A DNA stretch of 64,000 nucleotides from Psychrobacter sp. Cmf 22.2 (GCF_001921745.1 NZ_MRYA01000002.1:496001-560000), one strand, 5' to 3'. Shown: positions 46,746-56,023, counted from the first letter of the stretch. Made by a program: numbers and translations. Notes: a model not told the origin generated them from the letters alone.

Positions 46746-49031
46746 ATGAGTAAATCAACAACTGAGTCAACAGATAAATCTACAAACATTACACAGCAAG
46801 TAGCGAGCAGTGGCCAAAATCAAGGCGCTATCGTTATTGGCAGTAGTTGGGCGACTACCATTAGCCAGTATTTATTGCAACGAAGAGGGCAGACGCAGGC
46901 AGCCTATCAAGCTCAATTGCGACTTGATGAAAGTGATATAAACCCTGCCACACAGGATTGGTTGTTTGAGGCTATCTTTGAGGTGCTTATACAGCGCTTA
47001 GAAGAGGGTCATACCGTCGTCATTCTCACAGACGATGACAGCCAAGCAGACTTGAAGTTAGGCTCTGAGAGCTATACTGAGCTTTTAAGTTGGCAACAGC
47101 AGCTAATACAACCGCTATTACAACCACTATTGAGTCAAGCTGCAAGCATCTTGGGTCAGGTAGTTGATATTGATTCGCTTATGAGCAATAAGCACGCTTT
47201 ATGGAATGCAGCGCTACTACAGTCGACACTAACGCAATACGAGCAGCAAATTTTACAGCAACGCTATAGGGCAGCGACTGAACTTTATCAGTATTTGAGA
47301 ACAATCGCAGCTGCTGACATAGAGGTGTCATCAATAAATAGCCTAAGCAAATTCATACGAACTTTGAAAGAGCATCCATTAATTCAAGATAGTCTGAATG
47401 ACTTCAGTAAACACAGCAATAATCACAACAATAGCCCGATCGTTTTTCAAGTAAAAGAAAACACGCAGTTTGATAAACAAAAACTAGTACTAACTCTATG
47501 GCTACATCGTACATGGCAGGCAGAGTATGCACTCGCACGCCACATCATTCGTATTAAGAATCAGACCGTTGATACCTTACCGATTGCATCAAATCCACTT
47601 TTGAACACCGAGCAACAAGATGCCATTCATATGGCCAATCGCTCAGCGTTTAGTATAATTACTGGTGGGCCAGGTACCGGAAAGACGTTTACCGTCGCTC
47701 AGCTAGTAATGGCGCTCCATCAAGCACAGTCAGAGGGCGAAATAGAAGACAAAGTAGGGGAGGTATCCACCAATAGCGTAAACCTTGCCCTAGCTGCCCC
47801 AACGGGTAAAGCAGCTCAGCGTATGCAGGAATCCTTACAGGACGCATTACAACATGCAGGTGTAGCCATGCAGCTGCCAGAGGCTAAGACCATTCATAGA
47901 TTGTTAGGTATTGGGCAGGGTGGACAGCCTCGCTATCATAAAGACAATCAATTAAGCGAAGACATTGTCATCGTAGATGAAGCTTCTATGCTTGGAGTGG
48001 AGTTAGCCAACTATTTGGTCAGTGCAGTCAAGCCAAAAGCTCGGTTAATTTTATTAGGAGATGCTAATCAGCTAGCGGCAGTAGACGCTGGGGCAGTACT
48101 GGCGGACTTATGCCGCATACCAGCGTTACAAGATGTACATCAGCGTTTAGAGGTTAGTCGCCGCTTCACGAAGGAGTCCGGTATCGGTAAGCTTGCAAAG
48201 CTAATCAATCAAGATGCCAGCGAGGTAGAGAGTAGTATGACAACCGTTTGGCAGCTAATGCGTGAGGATGAGACTTTAGACTTCTATCATCTGACTCATA
48301 CACCCTCAACGCAAATAGAAAATGATATAAATAATAAAGATAATACTATAAAAAATAGCCTAAGTAATTGTAATCTTTATTCAAAAATACTCGAACATTA
48401 TAAATTATATATAAATCAGACCAATAAAACTTTGACAAGGATAAAAATAGCCAAATCTATGCCAACGGCAGAATATATCGCAATTTTCGATGAACTAATT
48501 TCACTACTTAATCAATTTAGAGTACTCACTGCTGGACATCATGGACGCTGCGGGGATCATTCTATTAATCGCTACCTAGGTGAGCAGCATCGCAATCAAT
48601 TAAAACTACCCTTATCCAAATCTCTTTGGTACCACGGTCGACCTGTCATGATATTGCAGAACAATTATGAGCTTGGTTTGTTTAACGGTGATATTGGTAT
48701 TTGCCTACAAACTGAAGGCGGGCGTTTACAGGTATTTTTTGAGAATAAGACACAAGGTATCTCAGTAAATATGCTCAGTGATGAGATGGTTGCGACGGCT
48801 TATGCAATGACGATTCATAAGTCACAAGGTTCTGAGTTTGAGCATGTCGCCATTAGCTTTGACGATCATAATGCCCGTCTGCTTAGCCAAGAGTTGATCT
48901 ATACAGCGGTAACGAGAGCAAAAAAGCAGGTGTCGATATTCAGCACAGAGAGCGCATTTACACAAGCTTTGGCCACACCAACGGTGCGCCAGACAGGATT
49001 AAGCTTGCAGTTTGAAGGGTCGATAGAGTAG
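46746..49031 (+). CDS. recD: RecBCD subunit alpha, RecD helicase
   Basis: A 761-residue superfamily 1B helicase. Walker A is ITGGPGTGKTFT near residue 308, followed by ALAAPTGKAAQRMQESL, IVDEASMLGVELANYL (Walker B), LILLGDANQLAAVDAGAVLADL and the C-terminal AYAMTIHKSQGSEFEHVAISF and LIYTAVTRAKKQVSIF motifs. A polar Asn/Lys/Ile-rich segment (residues about 520-560) lies between the helicase motifs. RecD is the 5'-3' motor of RecBCD. It starts 172 bp after recB, across the palindromic element, so its expression may be partly separate. Confidence 0.93.
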   Translation: MSKSTTESTDKSTNITQQVASSGQNQGAIVIGSSWATTISQYLLQRRGQTQAAYQAQLRLDESDINPATQDWLFEAIFEVLIQRLEEGHTVVILTDDDSQADLKLGSESYTELLSWQQQLIQPLLQPLLSQAASILGQVVDIDSLMSNKHALWNAALLQSTLTQYEQQILQQRYRAATELYQYLRTIAAADIEVSSINSLSKFIRTLKEHPLIQDSLNDFSKHSNNHNNSPIVFQVKENTQFDKQKLVLTLWLHRTWQAEYALARHIIRIKNQTVDTLPIASNPLLNTEQQDAIHMANRSAFSIITGGPGTGKTFTVAQLVMALHQAQSEGEIEDKVGEVSTNSVNLALAAPTGKAAQRMQESLQDALQHAGVAMQLPEAKTIHRLLGIGQGGQPRYHKDNQLSEDIVIVDEASMLGVELANYLVSAVKPKARLILLGDANQLAAVDAGAVLADLCRIPALQDVHQRLEVSRRFTKESGIGKLAKLINQDASEVESSMTTVWQLMREDETLDFYHLTHTPSTQIENDINNKDNTIKNSLSNCNLYSKILEHYKLYINQTNKTLTRIKIAKSMPTAEYIAIFDELISLLNQFRVLTAGHHGRCGDHSINRYLGEQHRNQLKLPLSKSLWYHGRPVMILQNNYELGLFNGDIGICLQTEGGRLQVFFENKTQGISVNMLSDEMVATAYAMTIHKSQGSEFEHVAISFDDHNARLLSQELIYTAVTRAKKQVSIFSTESAFTQALATPTVRQTGLSLQFEGSIE
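47335..47351 (+). repeat. recCBD dispersed repeat, copy 4 (in recD)
   Basis: taaatagcctaagcaaa, read as INSLSK; the 17 bases match copy 1 in recC, 8.5 kb away. Confidence 0.75.
48353..48369 (+). repeat. recCBD dispersed repeat, copy 5 (in recD)
   Basis: aaatagcctaagtaatt, read as NSLSN in the Asn-rich linker; the 17 bases match copy 3 in recB. Confidence 0.75.
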
Positions 49032-49085
49032 GTGATAGCAGCTAATAATATTTATCTATTTAACTTCAAAAAGTGTCGCCAATAA

Positions 49086-49110
49086 AAAAGCATCCAAATC
49101 GGATGCTTTT
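49086..49110. terminator. bidirectional terminator between recD and hpt
   Basis: aaaagcatcc and ggatgctttt form a perfect 10-bp stem with a 5-nt loop, preceded by A residues and ending in T residues. It lies between the convergent recD and hpt genes. Confidence 0.85.
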
Positions 49111-49136
49111 CTATACGGGATATTTAAAATTCGATA

Positions 49137-49700
49137 TTATAGTTTGTCTTCTTTAATAGCGTAAATTCCTGGCAGATGACGCAAGTAACCATGAAAATCC
49201 ATACCGCAGCCATAGACATAACGATCAGCGACATTAATACCGACAAAATCTACATCAAAATCGGCGACTTTTCGATCATGTTCTTTATTAAGTAGTACAC
49301 AAGACTCGATAGAAAGTGGCTTTTCTTTACCTAGCTCTTCTACGATTGCTTTTAGAGTAATACCTTCGTCAAAAATATCATCAATTAGTAATACGTGTTC
49401 ACCTTCAAGACTCACATCAGGCTTAAATTTCCAATCAAGATCGTTGGTACCTTCATTACTACGATAACGTGAGGCATGAATATAATGCATACGATGATAG
49501 AAGGTTAGATGAGTCAGCAACTGGCCAGCTGGAATCAGTCCACCATTCATAACTACCATAACGATCGGATTTAGGCCAGCATAATGAAGATTGAGCTGGG
49601 CAGCAAGGCGCTCATAAGCGGCGGCTACTTCGATACTACTAATAAGGCACTCTGAGTTGCGCAGGGTTTTTTCAATTTCTTGGTTACTGATTTGGGTCAT
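49137..49700 (-). CDS. hpt: hypoxanthine(-guanine) phosphoribosyltransferase
   Basis: About 187 residues from ATG 49700 with an AAGGCG ribosome-binding site; an ATG at 49715 is the alternative. The PRPP-binding loop is HVLLIDDIFDEGITL, and VVMNGGLIPAGQLLTHL forms the second binding loop. VDFVGINVADRYVYGCGMD near the C-terminus is the base-recognition region. The enzyme salvages hypoxanthine and guanine to IMP and GMP in the cytoplasm. It is monocistronic here. Confidence 0.88.
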   Translation of the reverse strand: MTQISNQEIEKTLRNSECLISSIEVAAAYERLAAQLNLHYAGLNPIVMVVMNGGLIPAGQLLTHLTFYHRMHYIHASRYRSNEGTNDLDWKFKPDVSLEGEHVLLIDDIFDEGITLKAIVEELGKEKPLSIESCVLLNKEHDRKVADFDVDFVGINVADRYVYGCGMDFHGYLRHLPGIYAIKEDKL

Positions 49701-49787
49701 GAGTGGCGCCTTCAATGAAAAGTGCTGCTTATTTTAGCAAGTTTTCGCTATTTTTCCCAACGAGTTATCGTTTTAAAATACAATTTT

Positions 49788-50480
49788 TTATTTTTCCTGC
49801 TCGTTATTCGAGGAGACAATCATCTTTATAAGAAAAGGACGGTAAAAACGAGCCAAACGATTTAATCCAGCATCGGGTAGCTGCGGCAATAGTTTATTTA
49901 GGGCCATACCCATACCCTTATCAATACCTGCTTTGGCGACCGGTATAGAATTGCGTTTAATCATGCCAAGCTTAAGCGTTTCAGTAAATCTAGTGATAAA
50001 GTGAGTCAGCGCTTCTTCATTCATGGTTTCAAGGGCTGTTTTAAATCTGTCTTTATCGACATTGTCAGGCGTAATCGCATCAAACCCGTCTATGATAGTA
50101 TCTGCAGAAGATTTCGGTAATTCAAAACCAATACGGCGAGCACCTTCATTATCTATAAACATCGTCTGATCTTTTAAAAAGTTAAAACTTGGTAGGACAT
50201 CCTTGTTTTCGTCTTTACCAAGTAGGACGTTGAGTAGTGTCTCTGTCGCGCGTTCGATAGTATTTACAATTTTGCGCATCGCTACTTGGCGGTCTGGGTT
50301 TGGAATGACATCTATCAAGCTAACCAATAAGTTGTCGTTTAGTTCGCGAGCAATTTGCTGCGTGAGATCATTGCGATAGGGATAATAAGCTATTTTTTCG
50401 CCTGATATGATGATACGCTCAGCCTCATTAATCATGTTGTTTAATTTATCTGATGGTACAAATCCAAAGTAGTATGTCAT
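49788..50480 (-). CDS. hypothetical protein (230 aa)
   Basis: No family recognised. The protein is soluble and mostly helical, starting MTYYFGFVPSDKLNNMINEAE and ending RLARFYRPFLIKMIVSSNN, with no signal peptide or membrane segment. Regular spacing of polar and hydrophobic residues suggests a folded domain. It lies 88 bp upstream of hpt on the same strand and could be co-transcribed. Function unknown. Confidence 0.6.
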   Translation of the reverse strand: MTYYFGFVPSDKLNNMINEAERIIISGEKIAYYPYRNDLTQQIARELNDNLLVSLIDVIPNPDRQVAMRKIVNTIERATETLLNVLLGKDENKDVLPSFNFLKDQTMFIDNEGARRIGFELPKSSADTIIDGFDAITPDNVDKDRFKTALETMNEEALTHFITRFTETLKLGMIKRNSIPVAKAGIDKGMGMALNKLLPQLPDAGLNRLARFYRPFLIKMIVSSNNEQEK

Positions 50481-50739
50481 TTTATTCCTCTTGAGTGTTT
50501 TATCATATCCAGCGTCAGTATAATCAAATATTTATATGAGAACATCTTAAACCAATAAAATAACGCCATAACGTTTGTATGCAACTGTAGCGAAAGTGAA
50601 GTATGGCCTGCATTTTAACAACTATCACTGCCTAAACTGTATTAAGACTACGTTTATACTACTGTGTAACAAATATACTAATCGTTACACTTTAGGTCGG
50701 ACAGGCTTAATTAGGATTAAGAACCATAAGATCAAAAAA

Positions 50740-50772
50740 GGTAGGGGGATATGCAATTTGCATCCTCCTACC
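50740..50772 (+). promoter_or_regulatory. 5' leader hairpin directly before the cstA ribosome-binding site
   Basis: ggtaggggga (50740-50749) pairs with tcctcctacc (50763-50772), 10 bp with one G-T, and the inner TGCA/TGCA adds four pairs after a 2-nt bulge. It stands about 8 nt before GGGAGAG, the cstA ribosome-binding site at 50780-50786. It could act as an attenuator, an mRNA-stability element or a protein-binding site. The rest of the 311-bp gap holds nothing recognised. Confidence 0.6.
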
Positions 50773-50791
50773 TTATCTAGGGAGAGATAAA

Positions 50792-52471
50792 ATGAATAGT
50801 GCTATTGTATTGATATTTGGAATCGCTGCAATGCTTTGCGGCTATGTGTTTTATTCGAAATTTATCGCGACCAAGATCTTGGCGTTAGATAATAGTCGTC
50901 CCACGCCAGCCCATACGATGAAAGATGGGATAGATTATGTACCTACCAATAAATATGTACTATGGGGACATCACTTCACCTCTGTCGCAGGTGCAGCACC
51001 TATCATCGGTCCTGCCATCGCAGTTATTTGGGGCTGGGTACCAGCTGTGCTTTGGGTCGTGTTTGGGACGATATTTATGGCTGGTGTTCATGATATGTCG
51101 GCCATTTGGGCAAGTATGCGTAATCGTGGTCAGTCTATCGGCTCTATCGCTGGTACGGTCATGGGTACACGCGTACGCAGTCTGATGATGGTTGTGATAT
51201 TTTTACTGTTGCTAATGGTTAATGCCGTATTTGGTGTGGCTATTGCCAATATGCTCATAAAAACACCGTCAGCTGTCTTGCCAGTGTGGGGAGCACTAGT
51301 TGTCGCATTTATTATTGGGCAATGTATCTATCGCTATCAGATGAGCTTGGGCTGGGTTTCGGTAATTGGGGTTGTTGCACTATACACCCTTATCTATCTC
51401 GGTCCTATGTTCCCAATCGTATTACCTGAGACTGTGTTTGGACTGCCAGACAATGCCGTTTGGATTATCATTTTATTTAGCTATGCTGCCATTGCTTCGT
51501 TATTACCCGTATGGATGCTATTACAGCCCCGTGATTATATTAATGGATTGCAATTATTTGTGGGTTTGATTCTATTGTATGCGGCTATCTTTATTTCAAC
51601 ACCTAATATTGTCGCGCCAGCAGTCAATACCGATCTACCGATGGGTACCCCGTCAATCATGCCATTACTCTTTGTGACTATCGCTTGCGGTGCTATTTCA
51701 GGATTTCATGGCTTGGTCGCGACAGGTACAACCTCTAAACAAATTGATAAAGAAGAAGACGCACGTTTTGTGGGTTATTTTGGTGCACTTGGCGAAGGTA
51801 TGCTGGCATTAGGGGCTATTCTTGCTGCTACTGCAGGTTTTGCGACACTTGGTGATTGGCAGGCAGTCTATCAAAAGTTTGGTGATGGCTCGGTTGGCGC
51901 ATTTATTGATGGCGGTGCTGCGATTCTCAACGCAGGCGTCGGTATTGACTTGGTCTTATCACAAACGATGCTTACAGTGATGGCAGCTTTGTTTGCCGGT
52001 ACGACAATGGATACAGGTGTCCGACTTCAGCGCTACATTTTCCAAGAATTTGGTGAGTTTTATAATTTGCCGATTTTGAACAAAAGTGTCGTTGCCACTT
52101 TATTAGCAGTCGGGTCATGTCTGTTATTGGCGTTTGGTGCAGGTGGTATCGGCGGTGAAGGTGGTATGATTATTTGGCCACTATTTGGTACTACTAACCA
52201 GTTGATGGCAGCATTAACCCTTATGATTGTAACCGTTATCTTGTTACGTAATGGCAAGACGGTTTGGTACACTCTTGCGCCACTGTCCTTCTTATTAGTA
52301 ATGACGGTTTTTGCACTGTTAATCCAGCTCAAAACTTTCTACACAGATGGTAACTGGCTACTTATTGTTATGGACATCGTCATTATGATTGCAACGATCT
52401 TGGTTACTTTTGAGAGTTTATCGGTATTGCGCCGTGAATGGTCATCGCATAAAGGCAAAAATGAGACTTAA
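50792..52471 (+). CDS. cstA: CstA-family carbon starvation/pyruvate transporter
   Basis: A 559-residue inner-membrane protein with about fifteen helices. The CstA hallmark lies near the N-terminus: TNKYVLWGHHFTSVAGAAPIIGPA followed by WGWVPAVLWVVFG. Later come CGAISGFHGLVATGTTSKQ and the GGIGGEGGMIIWPLFGTTNQLMA block. It is shorter than E. coli CstA (701 aa), as in many non-enteric members. Family members take up pyruvate or peptides under starvation. It has a good ribosome-binding site, a leader hairpin and a strong terminator, and is followed by a small CC-ending protein instead of the usual YbdD. Confidence 0.9.
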   Translation: MNSAIVLIFGIAAMLCGYVFYSKFIATKILALDNSRPTPAHTMKDGIDYVPTNKYVLWGHHFTSVAGAAPIIGPAIAVIWGWVPAVLWVVFGTIFMAGVHDMSAIWASMRNRGQSIGSIAGTVMGTRVRSLMMVVIFLLLLMVNAVFGVAIANMLIKTPSAVLPVWGALVVAFIIGQCIYRYQMSLGWVSVIGVVALYTLIYLGPMFPIVLPETVFGLPDNAVWIIILFSYAAIASLLPVWMLLQPRDYINGLQLFVGLILLYAAIFISTPNIVAPAVNTDLPMGTPSIMPLLFVTIACGAISGFHGLVATGTTSKQIDKEEDARFVGYFGALGEGMLALGAILAATAGFATLGDWQAVYQKFGDGSVGAFIDGGAAILNAGVGIDLVLSQTMLTVMAALFAGTTMDTGVRLQRYIFQEFGEFYNLPILNKSVVATLLAVGSCLLLAFGAGGIGGEGGMIIWPLFGTTNQLMAALTLMIVTVILLRNGKTVWYTLAPLSFLLVMTVFALLIQLKTFYTDGNWLLIVMDIVIMIATILVTFESLSVLRREWSSHKGKNET

Positions 52472-52496
52472 ATAAATCTGAAATACTTGAGCGAAA

Positions 52497-52526
52497 CAAA
52501 ACGCTAGCAGCCATTGCTGGCGTTTT
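52497..52526 (+). terminator. rho-independent terminator after cstA
   Basis: aaaacgctagca pairs with tgctggcgtttt, 12 bp with one G-T, around the loop gccat, and continues into a run of T. It lies 27 nt after the cstA stop and separates cstA from the next gene, at least in part. Confidence 0.85.
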
Positions 52527-52596
52527 TTGTATCAAGTAAGCATGATATATTTAGAGTGGCTTTTAATAGCAGAGCATTATATAAAAAGGGCATTAT

Positions 52597-52875
52597 ATGA
52601 AAAATAAAGAGACTAAAATTCAGCCTTTATGGCAAAGATTCCTAACAGGACTCAATGAGTTCTACCATGCGCCATATCGGCAAACAATGGCGCGGGCTGC
52701 CCGTGATGAAGAAGATTTGTTTATGCTAATGATGTTCGCTGAGAGCCTTGGTATTGATAACCCAGCCAGCTTTTATACACTTGAGCTACAACCACTGTTT
52801 TTGGAGAACTTTCATGAATGGCATACACGAATGGGTATGGAGAAATGTCCTTTTGACCATGTCGGCTGTTGCTAA
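52597..52875 (+). CDS. small cysteine-ended protein beside ArsA-like ATPase (CC-star type)
   Basis: 92 residues, soluble, charged at the N-terminus, with RFLTGLNEFYHAPYRQTMARAARDEED and a final ...MEKCPFDHVGCC. The three cysteines in the last ten residues, two of them terminal, suggest a metal- or thiol-binding tail. It resembles a small family that I recall as 'cory-CC-star', found next to ArsA/Get3-type ATPases; I could not verify this name. It is followed 68 bp later by such an ATPase. Function unknown. Confidence 0.7.
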   Translation: MKNKETKIQPLWQRFLTGLNEFYHAPYRQTMARAARDEEDLFMLMMFAESLGIDNPASFYTLELQPLFLENFHEWHTRMGMEKCPFDHVGCC

Positions 52876-52943
52876 CTGCTAGTTGAAGCCTAATTGAATT
52901 ATAAAAATTATAAGAAAAAACACTAACAAAATGAGAAGACATC

Positions 52944-53972
52944 ATGGCTCTACAACCATTAGATACGCTAGCCACACAGTTAGCGACCCAACCGATTATA
53001 TTTGTTGGTGGTAAAGGCGGTGTGGGTAAGACAACGACAGCCGCCGCACTTGCCAGCCATTACGCGACTCAGCAAAAAAAGACGCTCATTATCTCGACTG
53101 ATCCAGCGCATAGCTTGGGCGATGTATTAAATGTAGCGCTCAGTAATGAGAAGAAAGCAATTACCCCTTACCTTGATGCGCTTGAGCTCAATCCGGATAT
53201 TATCATTGATGACCATTTTGCACAGGTCGAACGTACCATCAAAGGTTATGCCAATCCCGACATGATGCCCAAAATTCGTGAGCATCTACATCTGTCAAAG
53301 TCTGCACCAGGAGCACAAGAGGCGGCCATGCTCGAGTCAATGTGTCAGCATTTGGTGGCGGCAGCGGATGTTGACGCGGATAAAAGGTACGAGCATATCA
53401 TTTTTGATACCGCTCCAACGGGCCATACCTTGCGTTTATTAGTATTGCCAGAGATGATGGGAGCGTGGACGGATGGATTATTGGCCCAGCAGCGGCGGCA
53501 AGCTAAGTTACGTACGGCCGCGACGAGTTTAGATTTAGATAACAATAATTATAAAGACGATGATAAAAATAACGTCTCAAATCCCTTTGCCAAGCAAAAA
53601 CCAGATCGCTGGGAGCAGGCAGTAGGCGTACTAGAAAAACGCAAGCAGCTGTTTCGTGAAGCAGGGTTGCTACTACATGATCGTAAGCAAACAGCAATTG
53701 TATTGGTAATGACTGCTGATGTACTGCCATTGGCTGAAACGAAGCGTGCCATCCAGCAGTTAGAAGAAACCAAACTCACGCCAGCGGCAATCGTGGTCAA
53801 TCAGCTAATAACGCCTACGCAAACCGATGAGTTTTGGCGAAAGCGTGCAGACAGGCAGCAAGGATTGATAAAAGAGATAGAAAGCAATTTTACAGACTAT
53901 CCAATCTATCCCATTTATTTACAGCAGACAGACGTACGTGGTAGTGAAGCATTAAGTGCGCTATTGACCTAG
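52944..53972 (+). CDS. ArsA/Get3/TRC40-family ATPase
   Basis: 342 residues. The deviant Walker A is GGKGGVGKTT (22-31), followed by the switch I STDPAHSLGD and the signature FDTAPTGHTLRLLVLPE (switch II). The single ATPase domain suggests a homodimer of the Get3 type; the duplicated arsenite-pump ATPase is about 580 residues. No ars genes are near, so arsenic resistance is unlikely. An Asn/Asp/Lys-rich loop (about 195-212) is an insertion. The neighbour ending in CC may be a partner. Its stop codon shares a CTAG with the stop of the opposing gene. Confidence 0.87.
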   Translation: MALQPLDTLATQLATQPIIFVGGKGGVGKTTTAAALASHYATQQKKTLIISTDPAHSLGDVLNVALSNEKKAITPYLDALELNPDIIIDDHFAQVERTIKGYANPDMMPKIREHLHLSKSAPGAQEAAMLESMCQHLVAAADVDADKRYEHIIFDTAPTGHTLRLLVLPEMMGAWTDGLLAQQRRQAKLRTAATSLDLDNNNYKDDDKNNVSNPFAKQKPDRWEQAVGVLEKRKQLFREAGLLLHDRKQTAIVLVMTADVLPLAETKRAIQQLEETKLTPAAIVVNQLITPTQTDEFWRKRADRQQGLIKEIESNFTDYPIYPIYLQQTDVRGSEALSALLT

Positions 53973-55651
53973 TTCATTTGCAAGTTATCCGCACTGCGCG
54001 CTTGCAATTTACTTGAAAGTGACCATGCAGCATCCATACGCAAACTTTGTGCCTGCTCAGACTTGCCACTACTGAGTGATGACCATTGCGGCTTGCCACG
54101 GGCTTTTTTTAGCTCACTTGGCAGTTTATGGGTCGGCCAAGGGGTAATCGGATTGCTTTCATCATCGTTAAGTTCAATATTGCCATCATTATTTGTTGTT
54201 TGCTCTTTTTCATACAACAGCTGCGTCGCATCAGTAGCAGCATGGCCGCGATGGCGCACAGCGACTAGTAGATCCATAGCACGGGTAGCAAGAAGGGTTA
54301 GGGTAGCGGGATCAATATACAAACGCTTCACACCGGATAACTTATCAGCGATACTACCCGTATTGGACAACAGACCGCCTGCAATACCACCTATCGCGGC
54401 ACCCAATCCTAAAGTCGTACCCAACGCTGCCGCATCAATACCCAATCCCAATAACGCGCCAGCCGCCGCACCAGAAGTCGCACGAATACCATAACTTTTG
54501 AGCAATTCAGGATCAAATGGATCTTGTTGATAGGCTTGCAACTCAAGCGGAGTCGCTGCTACAGCATTATCGTAAAATTTATAAAGATTTAATAATTTAT
54601 TCTGCATGCTACGCTCGCTTTGGCGAACGGCTTCTTGCATCTGCTGCAACACAGGCATCGGGTCATCATCTTCATTAATTTCTTGGACGAAGGCGGCGAC
54701 ATTTAATAAAAAATCCGCAATGATGATATTCGCCTCATCGTACAGACGTGCCCAGTTTTCAGTCCGGCGCTGCATCAATTGCTCAAGCATTTCAGCATGA
54801 GTAAGCATAGTGGCCAAATTCTGCCAGAGTCGCATTTCATCGGCAAATTCAAAAGCCACAGAATCAAAACGGGTGGATATATGCAAATTACGGCGCGCCA
54901 GCATGGTTTGCCATTCATCAATATTAGCCTCTTGGCTATCAGTAAAGTTAAATACGGGCATAACCGGAATCGCTGTCCACGACAAAACGGTTAACTCATC
55001 TTTATATTTACCAAGCACAGGCTCACGCGCATCGACCACATAAATGGCCATATCACTTGCCAGCAGCTGGCGAATAACTTTAGCCTCTTGGCTATAATCC
55101 TCACTGCTACCTAACGCATCGTCACTTTGTGCAATGTCTGCTGCCAAAAATTGCTGTAAGCGCTCAATTCCATCGCGGCGACTGGCAGTATTGTCCTCGA
55201 GCCAATCCATCAGACCAGACGCATCTTCCAAACCCGGTGTATCGTACAAGGTGACCAGCACATCACCTGTTTGGCTATCCGTTAGTTGAGCGCGCTCTAC
55301 ACGGCGAGTAGTCGCCGCCTCATTTTTTACTTCACCGAAATAGACATCACGCAGTAAGGTACGCAGTATTGAGGTCTTACCTGTATTGGTATGACCAACG
55401 ACGGCCAATTTTAATGGCTCGTCACTGGCGATTGTGGTTTTACTGGTTGTTTTGGTAGCGTCTTCAGTTGGCGATGTCGATAAAATCGATGAATTGGTTA
55501 GACTTTTATCCGCAGTCAGTTGTCCAGTATTACTCGCACTCTGTTCTTTACTGATATCAATAGGTTTGGTAGACGAATTGGACGCATCATAAGCCTTGTC
55601 CGCAAAAAGGCTCTTCGGCTGACTGTCAGAATTATTATTGTTATTATTCAT
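53969..55651 (-). CDS. GTPase with DUF3482 domain
   Basis: 560 residues. A disordered Ser/Thr-rich N-terminus (1-75) is followed by a GTPase domain: G1 GHTNTGKTS near residue 85, G3 YDTPGLED, and a conserved DAREPVLGKYKDEL after the G4 region. A glycine/alanine-rich stretch (SGAAAGALLGLGIDAAALG) beyond residue 390 looks like a membrane-associating hairpin. DUF3482 proteins often sit beside DUF2868 proteins, and one is present here at 57162-58541 on the same strand, with two genes in between. The molecular role of the pair is not established. Confidence 0.82.
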   Translation of the reverse strand: MNNNNNNSDSQPKSLFADKAYDASNSSTKPIDISKEQSASNTGQLTADKSLTNSSILSTSPTEDATKTTSKTTIASDEPLKLAVVGHTNTGKTSILRTLLRDVYFGEVKNEAATTRRVERAQLTDSQTGDVLVTLYDTPGLEDASGLMDWLEDNTASRRDGIERLQQFLAADIAQSDDALGSSEDYSQEAKVIRQLLASDMAIYVVDAREPVLGKYKDELTVLSWTAIPVMPVFNFTDSQEANIDEWQTMLARRNLHISTRFDSVAFEFADEMRLWQNLATMLTHAEMLEQLMQRRTENWARLYDEANIIIADFLLNVAAFVQEINEDDDPMPVLQQMQEAVRQSERSMQNKLLNLYKFYDNAVAATPLELQAYQQDPFDPELLKSYGIRATSGAAAGALLGLGIDAAALGTTLGLGAAIGGIAGGLLSNTGSIADKLSGVKRLYIDPATLTLLATRAMDLLVAVRHRGHAATDATQLLYEKEQTTNNDGNIELNDDESNPITPWPTHKLPSELKKARGKPQWSSLSSGKSEQAQSLRMDAAWSLSSKLQARSADNLQMN

Positions 55652-55679
55652 GATAGGGTCTTATGTTGAATATTAAATA

Positions 55680-55877
55680 TTATTGGTCGATTGCGGCTTT
55701 CAGTTGTCGGATAACAGCACTTAATAACATCTCATCAATCTCAGTTAGCTCATTTAATCCGTAATCATACGTTTTTAAGATCATCGCTTTCTGATCTCGA
55801 GTAAGATGCACGGATATATCACCATCTTTTATTATTCCTCGATAATCTTCTAGCGTTACTTTTTTATCATTTTTCAT
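55680..55877 (-). CDS. small hypothetical protein (65 aa)
   Basis: The start at ATG 55877 has AGGAGG seven bases upstream; an extension to 55928 is open but has no such site. The product MKNDKKVTLEDYRGIIKDGDIS.. is acidic and soluble with a helical second half (TRDQKAMILKTYDYGLNELTEIDEML). No family recognised. It precedes the DUF3482 gene by 28 bp on the same strand and is probably co-transcribed with it. Confidence 0.65.
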   Translation of the reverse strand: MKNDKKVTLEDYRGIIKDGDISVHLTRDQKAMILKTYDYGLNELTEIDEMLLSAVIRQLKAAIDQ

Positions 55878-56023
55878 GTCCAACCTCCTCTTAACTGTCG
55901 ATTTGGCAAATACTGTATAAAAAAACACTCTTTTTCATACAGGTATATCCTCATCTATAAGCCATTGTAACCAAACGCCCTTATATGGTCTATATACGCG
56001 ATGTTATTGCTAATCAGTCAAAT

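Noticed and set aside
52944..53972. arsenite pump ATPase ArsA
   Set aside because: Only one ATPase domain and no arsB, arsR or arsC nearby; the Get3-like assignment is safer.
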